A stretch of 64,000 bases of DNA from Vulcanimicrobiota bacterium (lineage in GTDB: Bacteria; Vulcanimicrobiota; Vulcanimicrobiia; Vulcanimicrobiales; Vulcanimicrobiaceae), in the NCBI GenBank assembly GCA_019232905.1, contig JAFANA010000097.1, positions 1 through 64,000 on the forward strand. The letters run 5' to 3'. The translations under genes were made by a program, and so were the position numbers. Positions 7,533-17,508 of this stretch are shown here, piece after piece. The notes beneath the pieces were generated by a model. The model was not told where the DNA came from. It did not search any database and saw only the letters and a list, made by a program, of their open reading frames with translations. How positions within the stretch are numbered: the first letter of the stretch is position 1; every line of letters begins with the position of its first letter.

Positions 7533-9056
7533 TTAGAAGTCGTATTCCGCCTGGAAGCGGTTGTACTTGAAGAGCGGTGCAACGCCGGCCGGCGCGAACT
7601 GCTCCGTGCGCTCCGCGTAACGGTAGCGCAGCGAGAAGCCCTTATACGAGCCGCTCTTCGGGATTTTGCTGAAGAAGTATTGGGTGTCGAAGTCCGTTTC
7701 TTGCGTCGGCGCCATTCCGACCGTGGCGTTTCCGTACGCGTAGAGCGCGCGCGAAACCGTCGTGATCGAACGGTGATTGTCCGACGTGTAGGTCAGCGCG
7801 AGTTTACCGCCGTCGCCGAAGCTGCGGCGATCGACCGTACCTTGGCTGATCGACGTCGTGAAGAACGGGTCCGTTGCGTAGCTATCCGTGTACGGCGAAG
7901 CCCAGCCGCCGTAGTACACGACCATCGTTCCCGGTGCGCTTCCCGGTGTACAGTTGTAGCTGCTGGACGCTACAAAGTAGTTTGCAGCGCCTTTATTCGT
8001 CGGAAGAACGTGGTTCGCGGGACAGGTGCCGGCGATCGTTGCCGTATGCGACGGCAGGTGATCGTAGCCCGCAACGAGCGAGAAGTTGCGGTTGAACGAG
8101 ACGCCGCCTTGGAGTCCGAAGACTTGCGAGCTGATGATGCCGACTTGCGATGCGCCGGTGTTGGATTCGGTACCAAATTGCGCAGCGACGAACGGCTTGA
8201 GGTCGCCCTTGAGCGCGTACTTCGCATCCCACCACACGGCATTGGCGATATCCGCGAAGCCGTAGTAGTAGAGGTTCGACGTGAGGCCGTTGCCCGAGAA
8301 ACCGATGCGGCCGTCAACGACGCCGCTGTTTCCGACCATGGTCAGACCGCCGGCGCCCTTCGACGCGACGAGCGACGTGTAGCCGGGAGCATCGACGGGG
8401 CTGTACGTCAGCAACGTGCTGCGGAAGAACGACGAGCTGACGCGATCTTCGAAGCCGTTGTAATAGCCGACTTGCGCCGACCAATTCTTGTTGAGGTGAT
8501 AGGCGAAATCGTAGCCGAAAAACGCATCCGGTTTGAGACGCGAATCCGACGGGCTGAGCCACGGGCTATCCGTAACGACTTGCCAGCCGGCCTTCGCGAG
8601 CGCGTCTGCGTTTGCATAAGAAACGTACGCTTCGTAAAGCGTGCTCATCTCGAAGCCGGGAAGCGTGTTGTCCGGTTGAAGTCCCGGAGCAGCGCCTTTG
8701 CACGGCTGCGTGTAGAAGGACGCCGACGACGTGCAATTATTGAGCGGGTTTGAATAGAAGTACGAGGCTCCGACCTTGAAGCCCGAGTCCATGATGTTGT
8801 AGTCGCCGTGCAGGCTGATGCCCGGATCGAACGACTGCTGGTTCGCCTTTGAGAAGCCGTTGCTGGCGTTCTGCCGCGTGAAATCGTACGCGCGGACATA
8901 GGCTTTAAAGTTAAACGGTGAGGGCGTAGGCGTTGCGCTTACGGTCGCCGCGACCTGCTTTGCTGGTGTTGCCGATGTTTCCGCCAGCACGATGGTCGTG
9001 GTTCCCAATAGCACCGCCGCAGCCGTCATACCGACGATTGCGAGACGTCTAAACAC
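7533..9056 (-). CDS. Outer-membrane porin-like beta-barrel protein
   Basis: This 507-aa protein begins with a signal peptide (LAIVGMTAAAVLLGTTTIVLA) and a Ser/Thr/Pro linker (ATPTPSP). The rest alternates hydrophobic and polar residues in many short strands rich in aromatic residues (FKVGASYFYS, WSAQVGYYNGF, FSLVAGYDHLP, FSLRYRYAERT) and ends in YNRFQAEYDF, a C-terminal phenylalanine as expected for BAM-inserted barrels. The start is GTG at 9056, with AGGAGG about ten bases upstream. It resembles the porins seen in alginate-export/OprD-like annotations, but the cargo is unknown. It has its own terminator at 7483-7512. Confidence 0.8.
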   Translation of the reverse strand: MFRRLAIVGMTAAAVLLGTTTIVLAETSATPAKQVAATVSATPTPSPFNFKAYVRAYDFTRQNASNGFSKANQQSFDPGISLHGDYNIMDSGFKVGASYFYSNPLNNCTSSASFYTQPCKGAAPGLQPDNTLPGFEMSTLYEAYVSYANADALAKAGWQVVTDSPWLSPSDSRLKPDAFFGYDFAYHLNKNWSAQVGYYNGFEDRVSSSFFRSTLLTYSPVDAPGYTSLVASKGAGGLTMVGNSGVVDGRIGFSGNGLTSNLYYYGFADIANAVWWDAKYALKGDLKPFVAAQFGTESNTGASQVGIISSQVFGLQGGVSFNRNFSLVAGYDHLPSHTATIAGTCPANHVLPTNKGAANYFVASSSYNCTPGSAPGTMVVYYGGWASPYTDSYATDPFFTTSISQGTVDRRSFGDGGKLALTYTSDNHRSITTVSRALYAYGNATVGMAPTQETDFDTQYFFSKIPKSGSYKGFSLRYRYAERTEQFAPAGVAPLFKYNRFQAEYDF

Positions 9057-9227
9057 GAAAAAAAGACCTCCTAAGAAGGGGGACGGGTACGTCCGTAAGC
9101 TTACTAGCGCCCGATTAGGAGATTATTAAGGTCAGTTTAAATCAACCAGGTTCTTGCTGAACTTTATCCATCAATCTTCTTACGTGTGAACCACAATGCC
9201 CCAATAAGGGCGTGGGGGTGCTTTGTT

Positions 9228-10087
9228 ATGAAAGTTCGCACGTGCGCGCAAATTGCGCTTACTATCTGCTGCTTACTCATCTCGGCTTGCAACGGTGGAA
9301 CCTGATTCGTGGTGGGTATGCGGGCAGCTTTTCCAAGCTTTTTCCTGCGATCCGCAGCAGCCGGTGTACAATTTTATTGAAGGGTACTCGCTGTCAACCC
9401 TCAACGTTCTGACTTCAATCACGCTGCAGCCACGCGGGAACGGCTTCGCAAGCCAAACCGTTGCATCGGCTGGAGACCACTACTTCTTGTCCTCAGAGTC
9501 CACTCCTCAGGTGGAAGTCGACAGGACGAATGGTTTGATAGGAACCATCCGAAGCTTTGGACCCGCCTTCTTGTTGATGTCTTCGGATCTTACGACGGCC
9601 CTCGTGGTTGGTGCGAGCGGGCAGTTCGGCGTCTATCGCGCTCCCTTTCTAGCTGCCTCCGATCCTGGAGAACGAATCAAAGCGTGTCGCAGTTTAATAC
9701 GGGCTTTTACGATGCCAGACACGCTTGGTACTACATCTTCTCTGAGCCTGCGGCTAGCGGCCGATATCAGATCCAAATCGTCGACGTCGCGCGCGGCAAA
9801 TACTTGGGGTACATCAACATCGCCGGTTCCCCTGATTATGCCAATGCCAGCGTTAGCATCGACCGACGAGCTCTGATTTATATGTCTCCATCGGCGCGGC
9901 TATATCGATCCACAGAAACAATCAGCATTTAATAGCTTATGTGACGACTTGTTGCAATTCGCAACTCGGCACCGATTCGCTATTCGACGATCTTAATCCG
10001 CAGACCGGTGCCGTACAGCAACAGTTTCCGACTATGTCCGCGGATGCGTACACCTTGATAGCGATCAACAGCGTACTCGCGCAGTAG
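9228..10087 (+). pseudogene. Frameshifted lipoprotein pseudogene
   Basis: Four pieces in three frames read as one protein. ATG 9228 begins a lipoprotein signal (LTICCLLISAC) but hits TGA after 25 codons. The sequence continues one frame over from about 9285 (PDSWWVCGQLFQAF onward), shifts again near 9680 (VSQFNTGFYDARHAWYYIF, IQIVDVARGKYLGYI), and again near 9885 (AISIHRNNQHLIAYVTTCC) to end at TAG 10085-10087. The repeated 'value-plus-Gly' strand pattern suggests a beta-propeller lipoprotein, perhaps like the intact one at 10481-11524. At least three indels are needed, so decay is more likely than one sequencing error. Confidence 0.65.
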
Positions 10088-10109
10088 CACCGGTCGAGTT
10101 CCTAAGCGC

Positions 10110-10230
<121 letters not shown>

Positions 10231-10480
10231 CGCTTCTAACCCGGCAATTTTTCTGCAAGTCCCTTTGGTGAAGCAAGGCCGAAAGAACGCTCGACTTCGC
10301 TTGTGCCAGAAGCGTGATCGTGGCTATCGTCCGGGCTGCTGGTGCTGCACGCGCGGCATAGGTTGCGGACGTTGGCGCTCAATCTTCGGCTGCGAAGTGG
10401 TTTGCAAGAAAGAGGTCAATGCGCTGTTACATCTGTTATGGCAACCACAAAAGCGGTTCCAATAAAGTGCACGGAGATTG

Positions 10481-11524
10481 TTACGGACCTGGTTCCGGAA
10501 CCGACGCGGAGCCGATGAAAACCCCGACCGGCGGAAAGTAGAAGCCCAGCGGACTGCCCGATGGATAGCTGATCAGCTTCACGTAACCATGGGTTGTGTT
10601 CGCCGCAATGATTTCGTTCTCGGCGTCGTGGAGCGCGAACGTTTCTATTTGCGACCCGTTCGTTTGAATCGTTATCGAGCGCGACGGCGTAAATTTTCCG
10701 GGAGCGTAAACGTGGATGATCGAACCGAGGTTCGCGGCGCCTTGTTGATCGTCCAAAAGCAGATTGCCTTTGTTGTCAAAAGCTAAGCCCCCCGGATACT
10801 TCAGGGCAATCGGCTGCTTCCGAAACGTGTGGTATGTGCCTGAGACTAGCGGCCAATAACCAATTTCAGGCTGCTGTAAAGAATTGAAGCCGTCTCCCCA
10901 GACGTTCCCTTTGGAATCGACAGTCACAAATTCAACGGCGGCCGGTCCGCCCGGAAGTACTTTGGGCGTGGTCGAGCCATGTACGTATTCGATCGCATTA
11001 CCGTTGCCGCTCCCGCCTGCGGAGGATTGGTTTGCGACGAAGATGTTACCATGACTGTCGACGTGTATGCCGATCGCAAAAAAATTCGTGTCCGGGATGA
11101 TCTTCGGGGTCCCGGTATAGGGAGGCGCATAAACGTGAATGGACTGTGTCCCTTGATCCACCTCATACAGGTTTTTCCCGGTCCCGGCCGGATTTGAAGC
11201 CAGACCCTCCGGATTGCTGAGGCCCTTGATCTGTCCTATCAGTGCTTTGGTCTTTGGATTGATGATGTCGACATCTTCGTTATTGAAATCCGAAACGAAG
11301 TCAGCTGTTGTCACAGCGGCCGCATCGCTTACCCACGAGTGAACCTGGGTGCCCGGATTCATGGCTTCCGGCGCTCGCGAGACCGAATCCGGCCCTCGGG
11401 GAAGCGAATAGGGTTCTGCACTTTGTGGAGCGGGGGTGAGATGGGAACCGCTGGAGCAACCAGCAACGAATGCAAGCGAAATCGCCTTTGCGAGGAGCTT
11501 CGCAGTCAAGATTTTCTTACGCAT
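10481..11524 (-). CDS. NHL/SMP-30-like beta-propeller lipoprotein
   Basis: This 347-aa protein has a lipoprotein signal (SLAFVAGC, Cys ~23). The mature chain shows repeated propeller-type blades: DIINPKTKALIGQIKGL, IGIHVDSHGNIFVAN, FVTVDSKGNVWGDG, GLAFDNKGNLLLDDQ. No enzymatic motif is evident; a structural or binding role on the membrane surface is likely. GGAGGT eight bases before ATG 11524 supports the start. It lies alone between the two copies of the tRNA-end repeat and may be accessory DNA. The 250 bp between it and copy A (10231-10480) contain nothing I can assign. Confidence 0.72.
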   Translation of the reverse strand: MRKKILTAKLLAKAISLAFVAGCSSGSHLTPAPQSAEPYSLPRGPDSVSRAPEAMNPGTQVHSWVSDAAAVTTADFVSDFNNEDVDIINPKTKALIGQIKGLSNPEGLASNPAGTGKNLYEVDQGTQSIHVYAPPYTGTPKIIPDTNFFAIGIHVDSHGNIFVANQSSAGGSGNGNAIEYVHGSTTPKVLPGGPAAVEFVTVDSKGNVWGDGFNSLQQPEIGYWPLVSGTYHTFRKQPIALKYPGGLAFDNKGNLLLDDQQGAANLGSIIHVYAPGKFTPSRSITIQTNGSQIETFALHDAENEIIAANTTHGYVKLISYPSGSPLGFYFPPVGVFIGSASVPEPGP

Positions 11525-11768
11525 TTAGGTGACCTCCGAAAAAGGAGTGACCACCTCACGGAACTGCAAAAATGCTAGACCGAATCAACCGCAAGATGTT
11601 TGAACAAGACGCGTGTTTGTCAATGCAACACCGCCGAGACCGGTTCGCGTAGTATAGTATAGCGCAAACGGACGGGTTTTCGCTGCGGGCGCCCGCATTG
11701 CGGTTGAACGCGAACTGAACGATAACGGGACATTTAAGCTCCAATCATGTTGATGATTGGAAAGCCGG

Positions 11769-11902
<134 letters not shown>

Positions 11903-11958
11903 GTGCGACTGACCGAGATACGGCGGGTTCCACCGCATTCCCTCCGAACGTCGGCAAA

Positions 11959-12996
11959 ATGCACGATATCGATCCGGCAATCGCGAGTCTACCAAAGATC
12001 CATCTGCATTGCCACCTCGAAGGCACGCTTCAGGCGGAGACTTTTGTCGAACTCACGCGTCGGTACGGGATATCCACGCGGTATGTGCCGGGCGGCGACG
12101 TGTCCGGACCCACCGACCCAAGCGACGTTTACCGCTTCGAGAATTTTCAAGAATTTCTGTTCACCTTTGCTGCGGTCAGTCGAGCGCTCGCGAGGCCCGA
12201 CGACTACGCGCGGCTTGCGCGTGAATTCGTCGCCGACGCGCTCGCGCAAAACGTCGTCTACGGTGAACTGTTTATCTCGCCGTCGGTTTGGTCGTATTTC
12301 AATCCGAACATCGACGTGCACGCGACGATCCGGTCGATTGTCGCTGAACTCAATGCGGTGCACGGCGCTGCATTTGCACTCATCGTAGACGTCACGCGCA
12401 ATTTCGGTGCGGAATCGGCCATGCGCACGGCGCGTCTCGCTGCCGATCTTGCCGGTGAAGGCGTCATCGGCATCGGTCTCGGCGGCGACGAGGCGCGTTA
12501 TCCGGCGCCGCTCTTCGGAGAAGCCTTTGCGTTCGCGCGCGCGCAAGGATTGAACGTTGTCGCGCATGCGGGTGAAGCGGCCGGCGCGCAGAGCGTACGC
12601 GACGCGGTCGAAATCCTTGGTGCGCAGCGGATCGGACACGGTATCCGCGCACTCGAGGATCCGGCGGTGATGGACTTGTTGCGGGATCGGCTCGTTCCGC
12701 TCGAAATCTGTCCTACGTCGAATTTTCTGACTGGAGCGGCGTCGCGCGAACGTCCGCATCCGTTACGCGAGCTGGATGCCGCCGGCCTTGTGATCGCGAT
12801 CGATGCCGACGATCCTACGCTCTTTGGAACGTCGATTTCGCAAGAGTATGCCTGCGTCGCTCAAGACATGGGCATGGACGCGCTGCGGCGGTTCGTTCAT
12901 CAGGCCGTCGACATATCGTTCTTGGACGGGATCGCAAAGCAAGCGCTACACGGCCACATCAGCGCGGAACCCACGCCGCCGCTCGCGAAGTCTTAG
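11959..12996 (+). CDS. Adenosine deaminase family protein
   Basis: This 345-aa metal-dependent amidohydrolase has the family zinc ligands: HLHCHLEG near the N terminus, VVAHAGEAAG mid-chain (His and catalytic Glu), RIGHGIRALED, CPTSNFLTG and a terminal AIDADDPTLFGTSISQEY carrying the Asp ligand. It deaminates adenosine or a related purine; adenine deaminase and aminofutalosine deaminase share these motifs, so the substrate is open. ATG 11959 gives the usual short N terminus before the first metal motif. The DtxR-type gene follows 6 bp later. Confidence 0.85.
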   Translation: MHDIDPAIASLPKIHLHCHLEGTLQAETFVELTRRYGISTRYVPGGDVSGPTDPSDVYRFENFQEFLFTFAAVSRALARPDDYARLAREFVADALAQNVVYGELFISPSVWSYFNPNIDVHATIRSIVAELNAVHGAAFALIVDVTRNFGAESAMRTARLAADLAGEGVIGIGLGGDEARYPAPLFGEAFAFARAQGLNVVAHAGEAAGAQSVRDAVEILGAQRIGHGIRALEDPAVMDLLRDRLVPLEICPTSNFLTGAASRERPHPLRELDAAGLVIAIDADDPTLFGTSISQEYACVAQDMGMDALRRFVHQAVDISFLDGIAKQALHGHISAEPTPPLAKS

Positions 12997-13002
12997 CGTC
13001 AC

Positions 13003-13671
13003 ATGTCGGGGCACAGCCATTTCGCGGAGTCCATCGAGGAGTATCTCGAGGCCGTCTACCGATTAGAACGCGAAGGGCCTGGCGTTACAACGTCGGGTCT
13101 TGCTTCGTCGCTCGGCGTCGCGCCCGCCTCAGTTTCCGGAATGTTGAAAAAGCTTGCGAAGGACGGCTACGTTCAGCAAGTTGCGCGCGGTGAAGTGAAA
13201 TTGACGCGAAAAGGGCTTGAAGTTGCAGTTCGCGTGCTGCGCCGTCACCGGCTCGCGGAGCGGTTACTCACGGACGTGCTCGGCATGCCGTGGGATGAGG
13301 TGCACTCGGAAGCTTGCATGCTCGAGCACGCGATTTCCGATCGCGTCGAGGCGCAACTGATGCGGTTGCTCGAGAATCCGAGTACGTGTCCGCATGGACA
13401 GCCGATTCCACCACGCGATTTGAGCGATCCGCCGGCATTTGGGGAACCACTTGCGCAAATGCCCGAAGGCACGCATGCGCGCATTGAAAGCGTGACGGAA
13501 GAGTTGCCGGAGATTTTACGCTATCTCGGCGACATCGGCATCCGCCCGGGCGTCGAAGTCTCCGTCGAACACAAAGCGCCGCTCGGCGGCCCAGTCACGA
13601 TTCGCGTGAACGGCTCGACGCACGCGATTTCGCTCGAACTCGCGCGCATGGTTACGGTTCGAACCGCGTGA
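13003..13671 (+). CDS. DtxR/MntR-family metal-dependent transcriptional repressor
   Basis: This 222-aa protein has the three-part DtxR layout. The N-terminal winged helix is SIEEYLEAVYRLE, ASSLGVAPASVSGMLKKL, YVQQVARGEVKLT. A dimerisation/metal domain follows (HRLAERLLTDVLGMPWDEVHSEACMLEHAISDRVE) with the His, Glu, Cys and Glu-His ligands of the two metal sites, then an SH3-like FeoA domain (LPEILRYLGDIGIRPG). DtxR proteins bind Fe2+ or Mn2+ and repress metal uptake genes at TTAGGTTA-type palindromes. One such box lies before the Nramp gene at 61.9-63.1 kb. Its stop overlaps the rhomboid GTG. Confidence 0.92.
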   Translation: MSGHSHFAESIEEYLEAVYRLEREGPGVTTSGLASSLGVAPASVSGMLKKLAKDGYVQQVARGEVKLTRKGLEVAVRVLRRHRLAERLLTDVLGMPWDEVHSEACMLEHAISDRVEAQLMRLLENPSTCPHGQPIPPRDLSDPPAFGEPLAQMPEGTHARIESVTEELPEILRYLGDIGIRPGVEVSVEHKAPLGGPVTIRVNGSTHAISLELARMVTVRTA

Positions 13672-14327
13672 TCACTCGTTTTCTCATCTTCGTCAATGTC
13701 ATCGCGTTCTTGTGGGAAGCCTCGATCGCGGGCCCCGGCGCGTTTACGATGCTGGGCAGTGAGTCGATGCAGCCGGTGCTCGAACGCGGAGCGTTATGGC
13801 CGGACGCCGTGCTCGTTTATCATCAGTGGTGGCGAATCATCACGTCGGCGTTCCTGCACGGCAGCTTGCTGCACATCTTCGTGAACATGGTTTCGCTGTG
13901 GTCTCTCGGCCGCTTCATCGAATACATCGCGGGCAGCAGGCGAATGGCGATCATTTACACGATTTCGCTCGTGGCGTCGGGACTCGGCGTCGTGTTCCTG
14001 AGCTCGCCTGCGTATCACGACACGCCGACGCTCGGCGCGAGCGGCGCGATTTTCGGACTCTTTGGCGCGCTCTTTGCGATCGGCGTGAAGCTCGGGCGGC
14101 CCGGCATGCAACTCGTGCGCGACAACATCGGGATTTTGATTCTCAATCTCATCATCACGTTTACGGTGCCGGCAATTTCGTGGCAGGCGCACGTAAGCGG
14201 GTTGATTACCGGATTTATCGTGACGTTGCTGATCTACTATCCGCCGCGTCGAGTTGCCCCTGCGGTCGTCGATGCGAAGACCGGCGATGCGTACGAAACC
14301 GAATATCAAGCGCCGCAGCAGCAATGA
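13668..14327 (+). CDS. Rhomboid-family intramembrane serine protease
   Basis: This 219-aa protein has about six membrane helices. Family features are the HGSLLHIFVNMVSLWSLG segment (the L1-loop side and oxyanion Asn), the catalytic serine in GASGAIFGLFG, and the catalytic histidine in WQAHVSGLITGF. It cleaves membrane proteins within the bilayer; the substrate is unknown. GTG 13668 overlaps the stop of the DtxR gene (GTGA), and its own TGA overlaps the helicase ATG (ATGA), so the three form one transcription unit. Confidence 0.9.
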   Translation: MITRFLIFVNVIAFLWEASIAGPGAFTMLGSESMQPVLERGALWPDAVLVYHQWWRIITSAFLHGSLLHIFVNMVSLWSLGRFIEYIAGSRRMAIIYTISLVASGLGVVFLSSPAYHDTPTLGASGAIFGLFGALFAIGVKLGRPGMQLVRDNIGILILNLIITFTVPAISWQAHVSGLITGFIVTLLIYYPPRRVAPAVVDAKTGDAYETEYQAPQQQ

Positions 14328-16225
14328 CCCCGACCACCATCGAGCACGTCTTCTCGCCGGAAGGCCCGCTCGTGCGCGCGTTGCCCGGCTTCGAGGCGCG
14401 TCCCGGACAAGTACAGATGGCGCAACTCGTCGAGCGCGGGATTCTCGAAGGCATGCACACGATCGTCGAAGCAGGAACCGGCGTCGGCAAGTCGCTCGCA
14501 TATCTCGTGCCTGCGGTCCGAAGCGGCAAGAAGATCGTGCTCTCGACCGGGACGATTGCATTGCAAGAGCAGCTCGTGCGCAAAGATCTGCCGCTCGTGG
14601 AACGCGCGCTCGGCGTTCCGTTGCGGGTCACGCTGCTCAAAGGACGCAATCACTACCTTTGCAAGCAGAAGTACGAGCGGATGCGCGCGGATCGATTGGT
14701 TCCGTCGTCGCGCAGCATGCAAGACATGTGGGCGTGGGCGTCGCGCACGACGACCGGCGATCGCGCGGAGCTGACCTTCGTACCGAGCGGCGACGAATGG
14801 GAACAGCTCGATGCAGATGCCGATGATTGCACGGGCGAATTTTGCGAGCGTTTCCGCGATTGCTTTTTCTTCAAGAAACGTGACGAAGCGAAATACGCCG
14901 ACATCGTCGTGGTCAATCACGCCTTGTTCTTTTTGGACCTTGCCGTCGGCGGCGGGCTGATTCCGCCCTACGACGTTGCGATTCTCGATGAAGCACACCA
15001 ATGCGAACGCTGGGCAATCGACGCACTGACCGCGACGCTTTCGCGTTCGACGATCGGACGCATGCTGCGCAAACTTCATCGCGCCTATACGGTTCCAGGT
15101 CATTTTGACGGCGAGTTCGACGAGGGAATCCGCGGGCTCGAATCGGCGCTTGCAACCGTGCCCGGCGAACGCTATCCGCTCTCGGCGAACGAAGCCGCCT
15201 GGCCGGCGCTCGAGCACGTTCGCACGACGCTCTACAAACTCGAGAATTGGCTCTACGCGAATTGGCACTCCGCGCTGAAGAAGAAGCCGGATAACGACGC
15301 GGAGGCCGAGCGCCGGCGCGATCTCGCCATGCGCGCGATTCTCGCGCACCAAGCGGCGATCGATCGCGCGGAGATGCCGAGCGACGAGGCCATCGCATGG
15401 GTCGAGCGCTCCGATGCCGATGGACGCTTCGAGGTCAATAGTGCGCCGTTCGACGTCGCCGAGTTCCTGCGCGCGACGCTGTTTGCACGCACCCAAAGCG
15501 TCGTGTTGACGAGTGCAACGATTTCGGTGAATCAGTCGTCGTTCGAATTCTTGAAACGCTCGCTCGGCATCGAAGATGCCCAAGAACTCGTTGCACCGTC
15601 GCCGTTCGATTACGCGAAACAGGCCCGGCTCTTCATCGCGCCGCCACAATTGAATCCGAAGGCCGTCGATTTTTCTCGCCGTGCGGCGCCGATCGTCGAG
15701 GAATGCTTGGATCGCACGCGCGGCCGTGCCTTTGTGCTCTTTACCTCGTACGCGCGCCTTCGCGAAGTGTATGCCCTCGTGCGCGAACGCGTGCCGTTTC
15801 CAATCAAGCTCCAAGGCGAACTCCCGCGCGCACAACTGCTGCATTGGTTCCGGACAACGCCCAATGCAGTGCTCTTTGCAACCGGAACGTTTTGGGAGGG
15901 CATCGATGTGGTGGGCGAAGCGTTGTCATGCGTAATCATCGACCGTTTGCCGTTCCCCTCGCCGGCCGATCCGCTCGTGGCCGCGCGAGTGCGCTCGTTG
16001 GAAGCTCGCGGACGCGACGGATTCGAGAACTACATGATTCCGGCGGCAATCGTGCGGTTGAAACAGGGCTTCGGACGGCTCATCCGCAGCATGAATGATA
16101 AGGGCGTAGTGGCATTGCTGGATGGTCGCGCCGCCTCTACGCGCTACGGAGCAACCATCCTCTCCGCCTTGCCGCCCGCAACGCGCATCACGCATCTGGA
16201 CGAATTAACGGACTTTTTCGCCTGA
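14324..16225 (+). CDS. DinG/XPD-like iron-sulfur DNA helicase
   Basis: This 633-aa superfamily 2 helicase has Walker A EAGTGVGKS, DEAH box ILDEAHQCERWA, the cysteines LCKQKYE, DDCTGEFCERFRDC that would ligate a 4Fe-4S cluster between motifs Ia and II, VVVNHALFF, and C-terminal motifs ATGTFWEGIDVVGE and LKQGFGRLIRS. It would unwind 5'-3' during repair or R-loop/G-quadruplex removal. No exonuclease domain is fused. ATG 14324 overlaps the rhomboid stop; the longer open frame upstream is antisense-free shadow of the rhomboid gene and is not used. Confidence 0.9.
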   Translation: MTPTTIEHVFSPEGPLVRALPGFEARPGQVQMAQLVERGILEGMHTIVEAGTGVGKSLAYLVPAVRSGKKIVLSTGTIALQEQLVRKDLPLVERALGVPLRVTLLKGRNHYLCKQKYERMRADRLVPSSRSMQDMWAWASRTTTGDRAELTFVPSGDEWEQLDADADDCTGEFCERFRDCFFFKKRDEAKYADIVVVNHALFFLDLAVGGGLIPPYDVAILDEAHQCERWAIDALTATLSRSTIGRMLRKLHRAYTVPGHFDGEFDEGIRGLESALATVPGERYPLSANEAAWPALEHVRTTLYKLENWLYANWHSALKKKPDNDAEAERRRDLAMRAILAHQAAIDRAEMPSDEAIAWVERSDADGRFEVNSAPFDVAEFLRATLFARTQSVVLTSATISVNQSSFEFLKRSLGIEDAQELVAPSPFDYAKQARLFIAPPQLNPKAVDFSRRAAPIVEECLDRTRGRAFVLFTSYARLREVYALVRERVPFPIKLQGELPRAQLLHWFRTTPNAVLFATGTFWEGIDVVGEALSCVIIDRLPFPSPADPLVAARVRSLEARGRDGFENYMIPAAIVRLKQGFGRLIRSMNDKGVVALLDGRAASTRYGATILSALPPATRITHLDELTDFFA

Positions 16226-16306
16226 GGACAGCCGGCACTCATCCAGGCAAGCAATGCGGGCGTACCATAGACATATCTGCTCACGGTGAATGGAGGATTG
16301 TCTCGT

Positions 16307-16561
16307 ATGCGTTTTGCGTCCCTAATGCTCGCTGCGGCGTTTCTTGCCGCGTCGGGAACGGCGATGGCCGATCAGATGAGCGGCGCGTCGCCGAAGCCTA
16401 GCGCCGGAGCGATGCACTCAACCAAGAATTCGTCGATGAAGAACTCATCGATGAAAAGTTCGTCGATGAAGAACGAGAACATGAAATCGAGCTCGGGTTC
16501 GTCGATGAAAAGCAGCAGCGGTCACATGAAGGCCTCGCCGAAGCCAACCGCGCGCCCCTAA
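16307..16561 (+). CDS. Small exported Met-Lys-Ser repeat protein
   Basis: This 84-aa protein has a signal peptide (FASLMLAAAFLAASGTAMA) followed by a low-complexity tail of SSMKN/SSMKS pentapeptides, resembling the 'MxKDx pentapeptide repeat' class of small exported proteins. The function is unknown. A metal or polyanion-binding role is only a guess from the Met/Lys/Ser content. GGAGG at 16292-16296 selects ATG 16307 over an in-frame GTG/ATG 21 bp upstream. Confidence 0.7.
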   Translation: MRFASLMLAAAFLAASGTAMADQMSGASPKPSAGAMHSTKNSSMKNSSMKSSSMKNENMKSSSGSSMKSSSGHMKASPKPTARP

Positions 16562-17457
16562 GAAGCGAGAGCCAAGACACCGGAGGCAACGGAAACGGTA
16601 GAGCCTCCAACTTTAATACTTGCATCATTCGGGCTGGTGCGGACGTGAAGAACGCTGCGCCGGCCCATTTTTACGCCCTGCTCGCTGACGAATCGCGCCG
16701 GCACGTCGCGTGGTAGCAACCCGTAACGCATCATGTACGCGGCGAGTGGGCCGGTAGCACCGCCCGTTGCCGGATCTTCAGTGATTCCGGTCTGGGGCGC
16801 AAACATACGTGAGTACACGTCGAAGTTCTCATCCGACCGCGGTTCCTTTCGCGCGAACACGAACGTTGCGACCGAGTTCACGCTTCCGAGAGCGCGCGGC
16901 AAATACGCGTGCTGCAGTTGCGCCCGGTCCACCGCCTCCGTCGACGTCAGGCAAATGCATAAGAGCGGGCTCCCGGCCGAGATGAACGTCGGTGGAACGC
17001 CGTCACGCACGTCCCGCCGATCGACGCCGAGCAGACGCGTGCAGAATTCCGGATCCAGCGTTTCGAAAAATGCGACCGGGGGAGTCGAGAGCCAAAACAA
17101 TTGCGTTCCGCTCAAATCGGCGTCGCATTCGATGTCGATCGGACCAACGGACTCTTCGATCACGAACGACGGGCCGACGCGTTTGCGTGCCGCCAGCACG
17201 GCTGCGGCGCCAATGGTCGGATGACCGGCAAACGGAAGTTCCCTGCGAGGCGTGAAGATGCGCGCGCGTGCTGCCGCCGTGCCGTTGGAGGGCGGCAGCA
17301 GAAAGACCGTTTCCGAGAGATTGAATTCTGCCGCTACGCGCTGCATTTCGTTGTCGCTAAAGCCGTCTGCATCCGGCACCACTGCTAAGGGGTTTCCCTG
17401 GAATCGCGTCGACGTAAAAACATCGAGCGTTACGTAGTTGTACTGACGGTTCACCAT
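16558..17457 (-). CDS. PhzF-family isomerase/epimerase
   Basis: This 299-aa protein has the PhzF diaminopimelate-epimerase-like fold: YVTLDVFTSTRFQGNPLAVV, the catalytic-Glu segment FNLSETVFLL, FTPRRELPFAGHPTIGAA, and in the second half GITEDPATGGATGPLAAY. Members isomerise substrates such as dihydro-hydroxyanthranilate; most, including probably this one, have no known substrate. No phenazine genes are nearby. It converges on the small repeat protein with a 4-bp overlap. Confidence 0.9.
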   Translation of the reverse strand: MVNRQYNYVTLDVFTSTRFQGNPLAVVPDADGFSDNEMQRVAAEFNLSETVFLLPPSNGTAAARARIFTPRRELPFAGHPTIGAAAVLAARKRVGPSFVIEESVGPIDIECDADLSGTQLFWLSTPPVAFFETLDPEFCTRLLGVDRRDVRDGVPPTFISAGSPLLCICLTSTEAVDRAQLQHAYLPRALGSVNSVATFVFARKEPRSDENFDVYSRMFAPQTGITEDPATGGATGPLAAYMMRYGLLPRDVPARFVSEQGVKMGRRSVLHVRTSPNDASIKVGGSTVSVASGVLALAS

Positions 17458-17508
17458 CGCCGCTTTCTTTCGTCGTTTCCACCGTAGCAGATGCGGACAA
17501 TAGGGACA

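Noticed and set aside
7518-8753. Large rightward frame (~411 aa) opposite the porin
   Set aside because: Composition is typical of antisense frames in GC-rich genes (Arg, Val, Ala, Glu), and the porin has signal peptide, strands and terminator on the other strand.
13796-14323. Long N-terminal extension of the DinG-like helicase
   Set aside because: It overlaps the rhomboid gene in another frame and has low-complexity Arg-rich content; ATG 14324 with ATGA coupling fits the family start.
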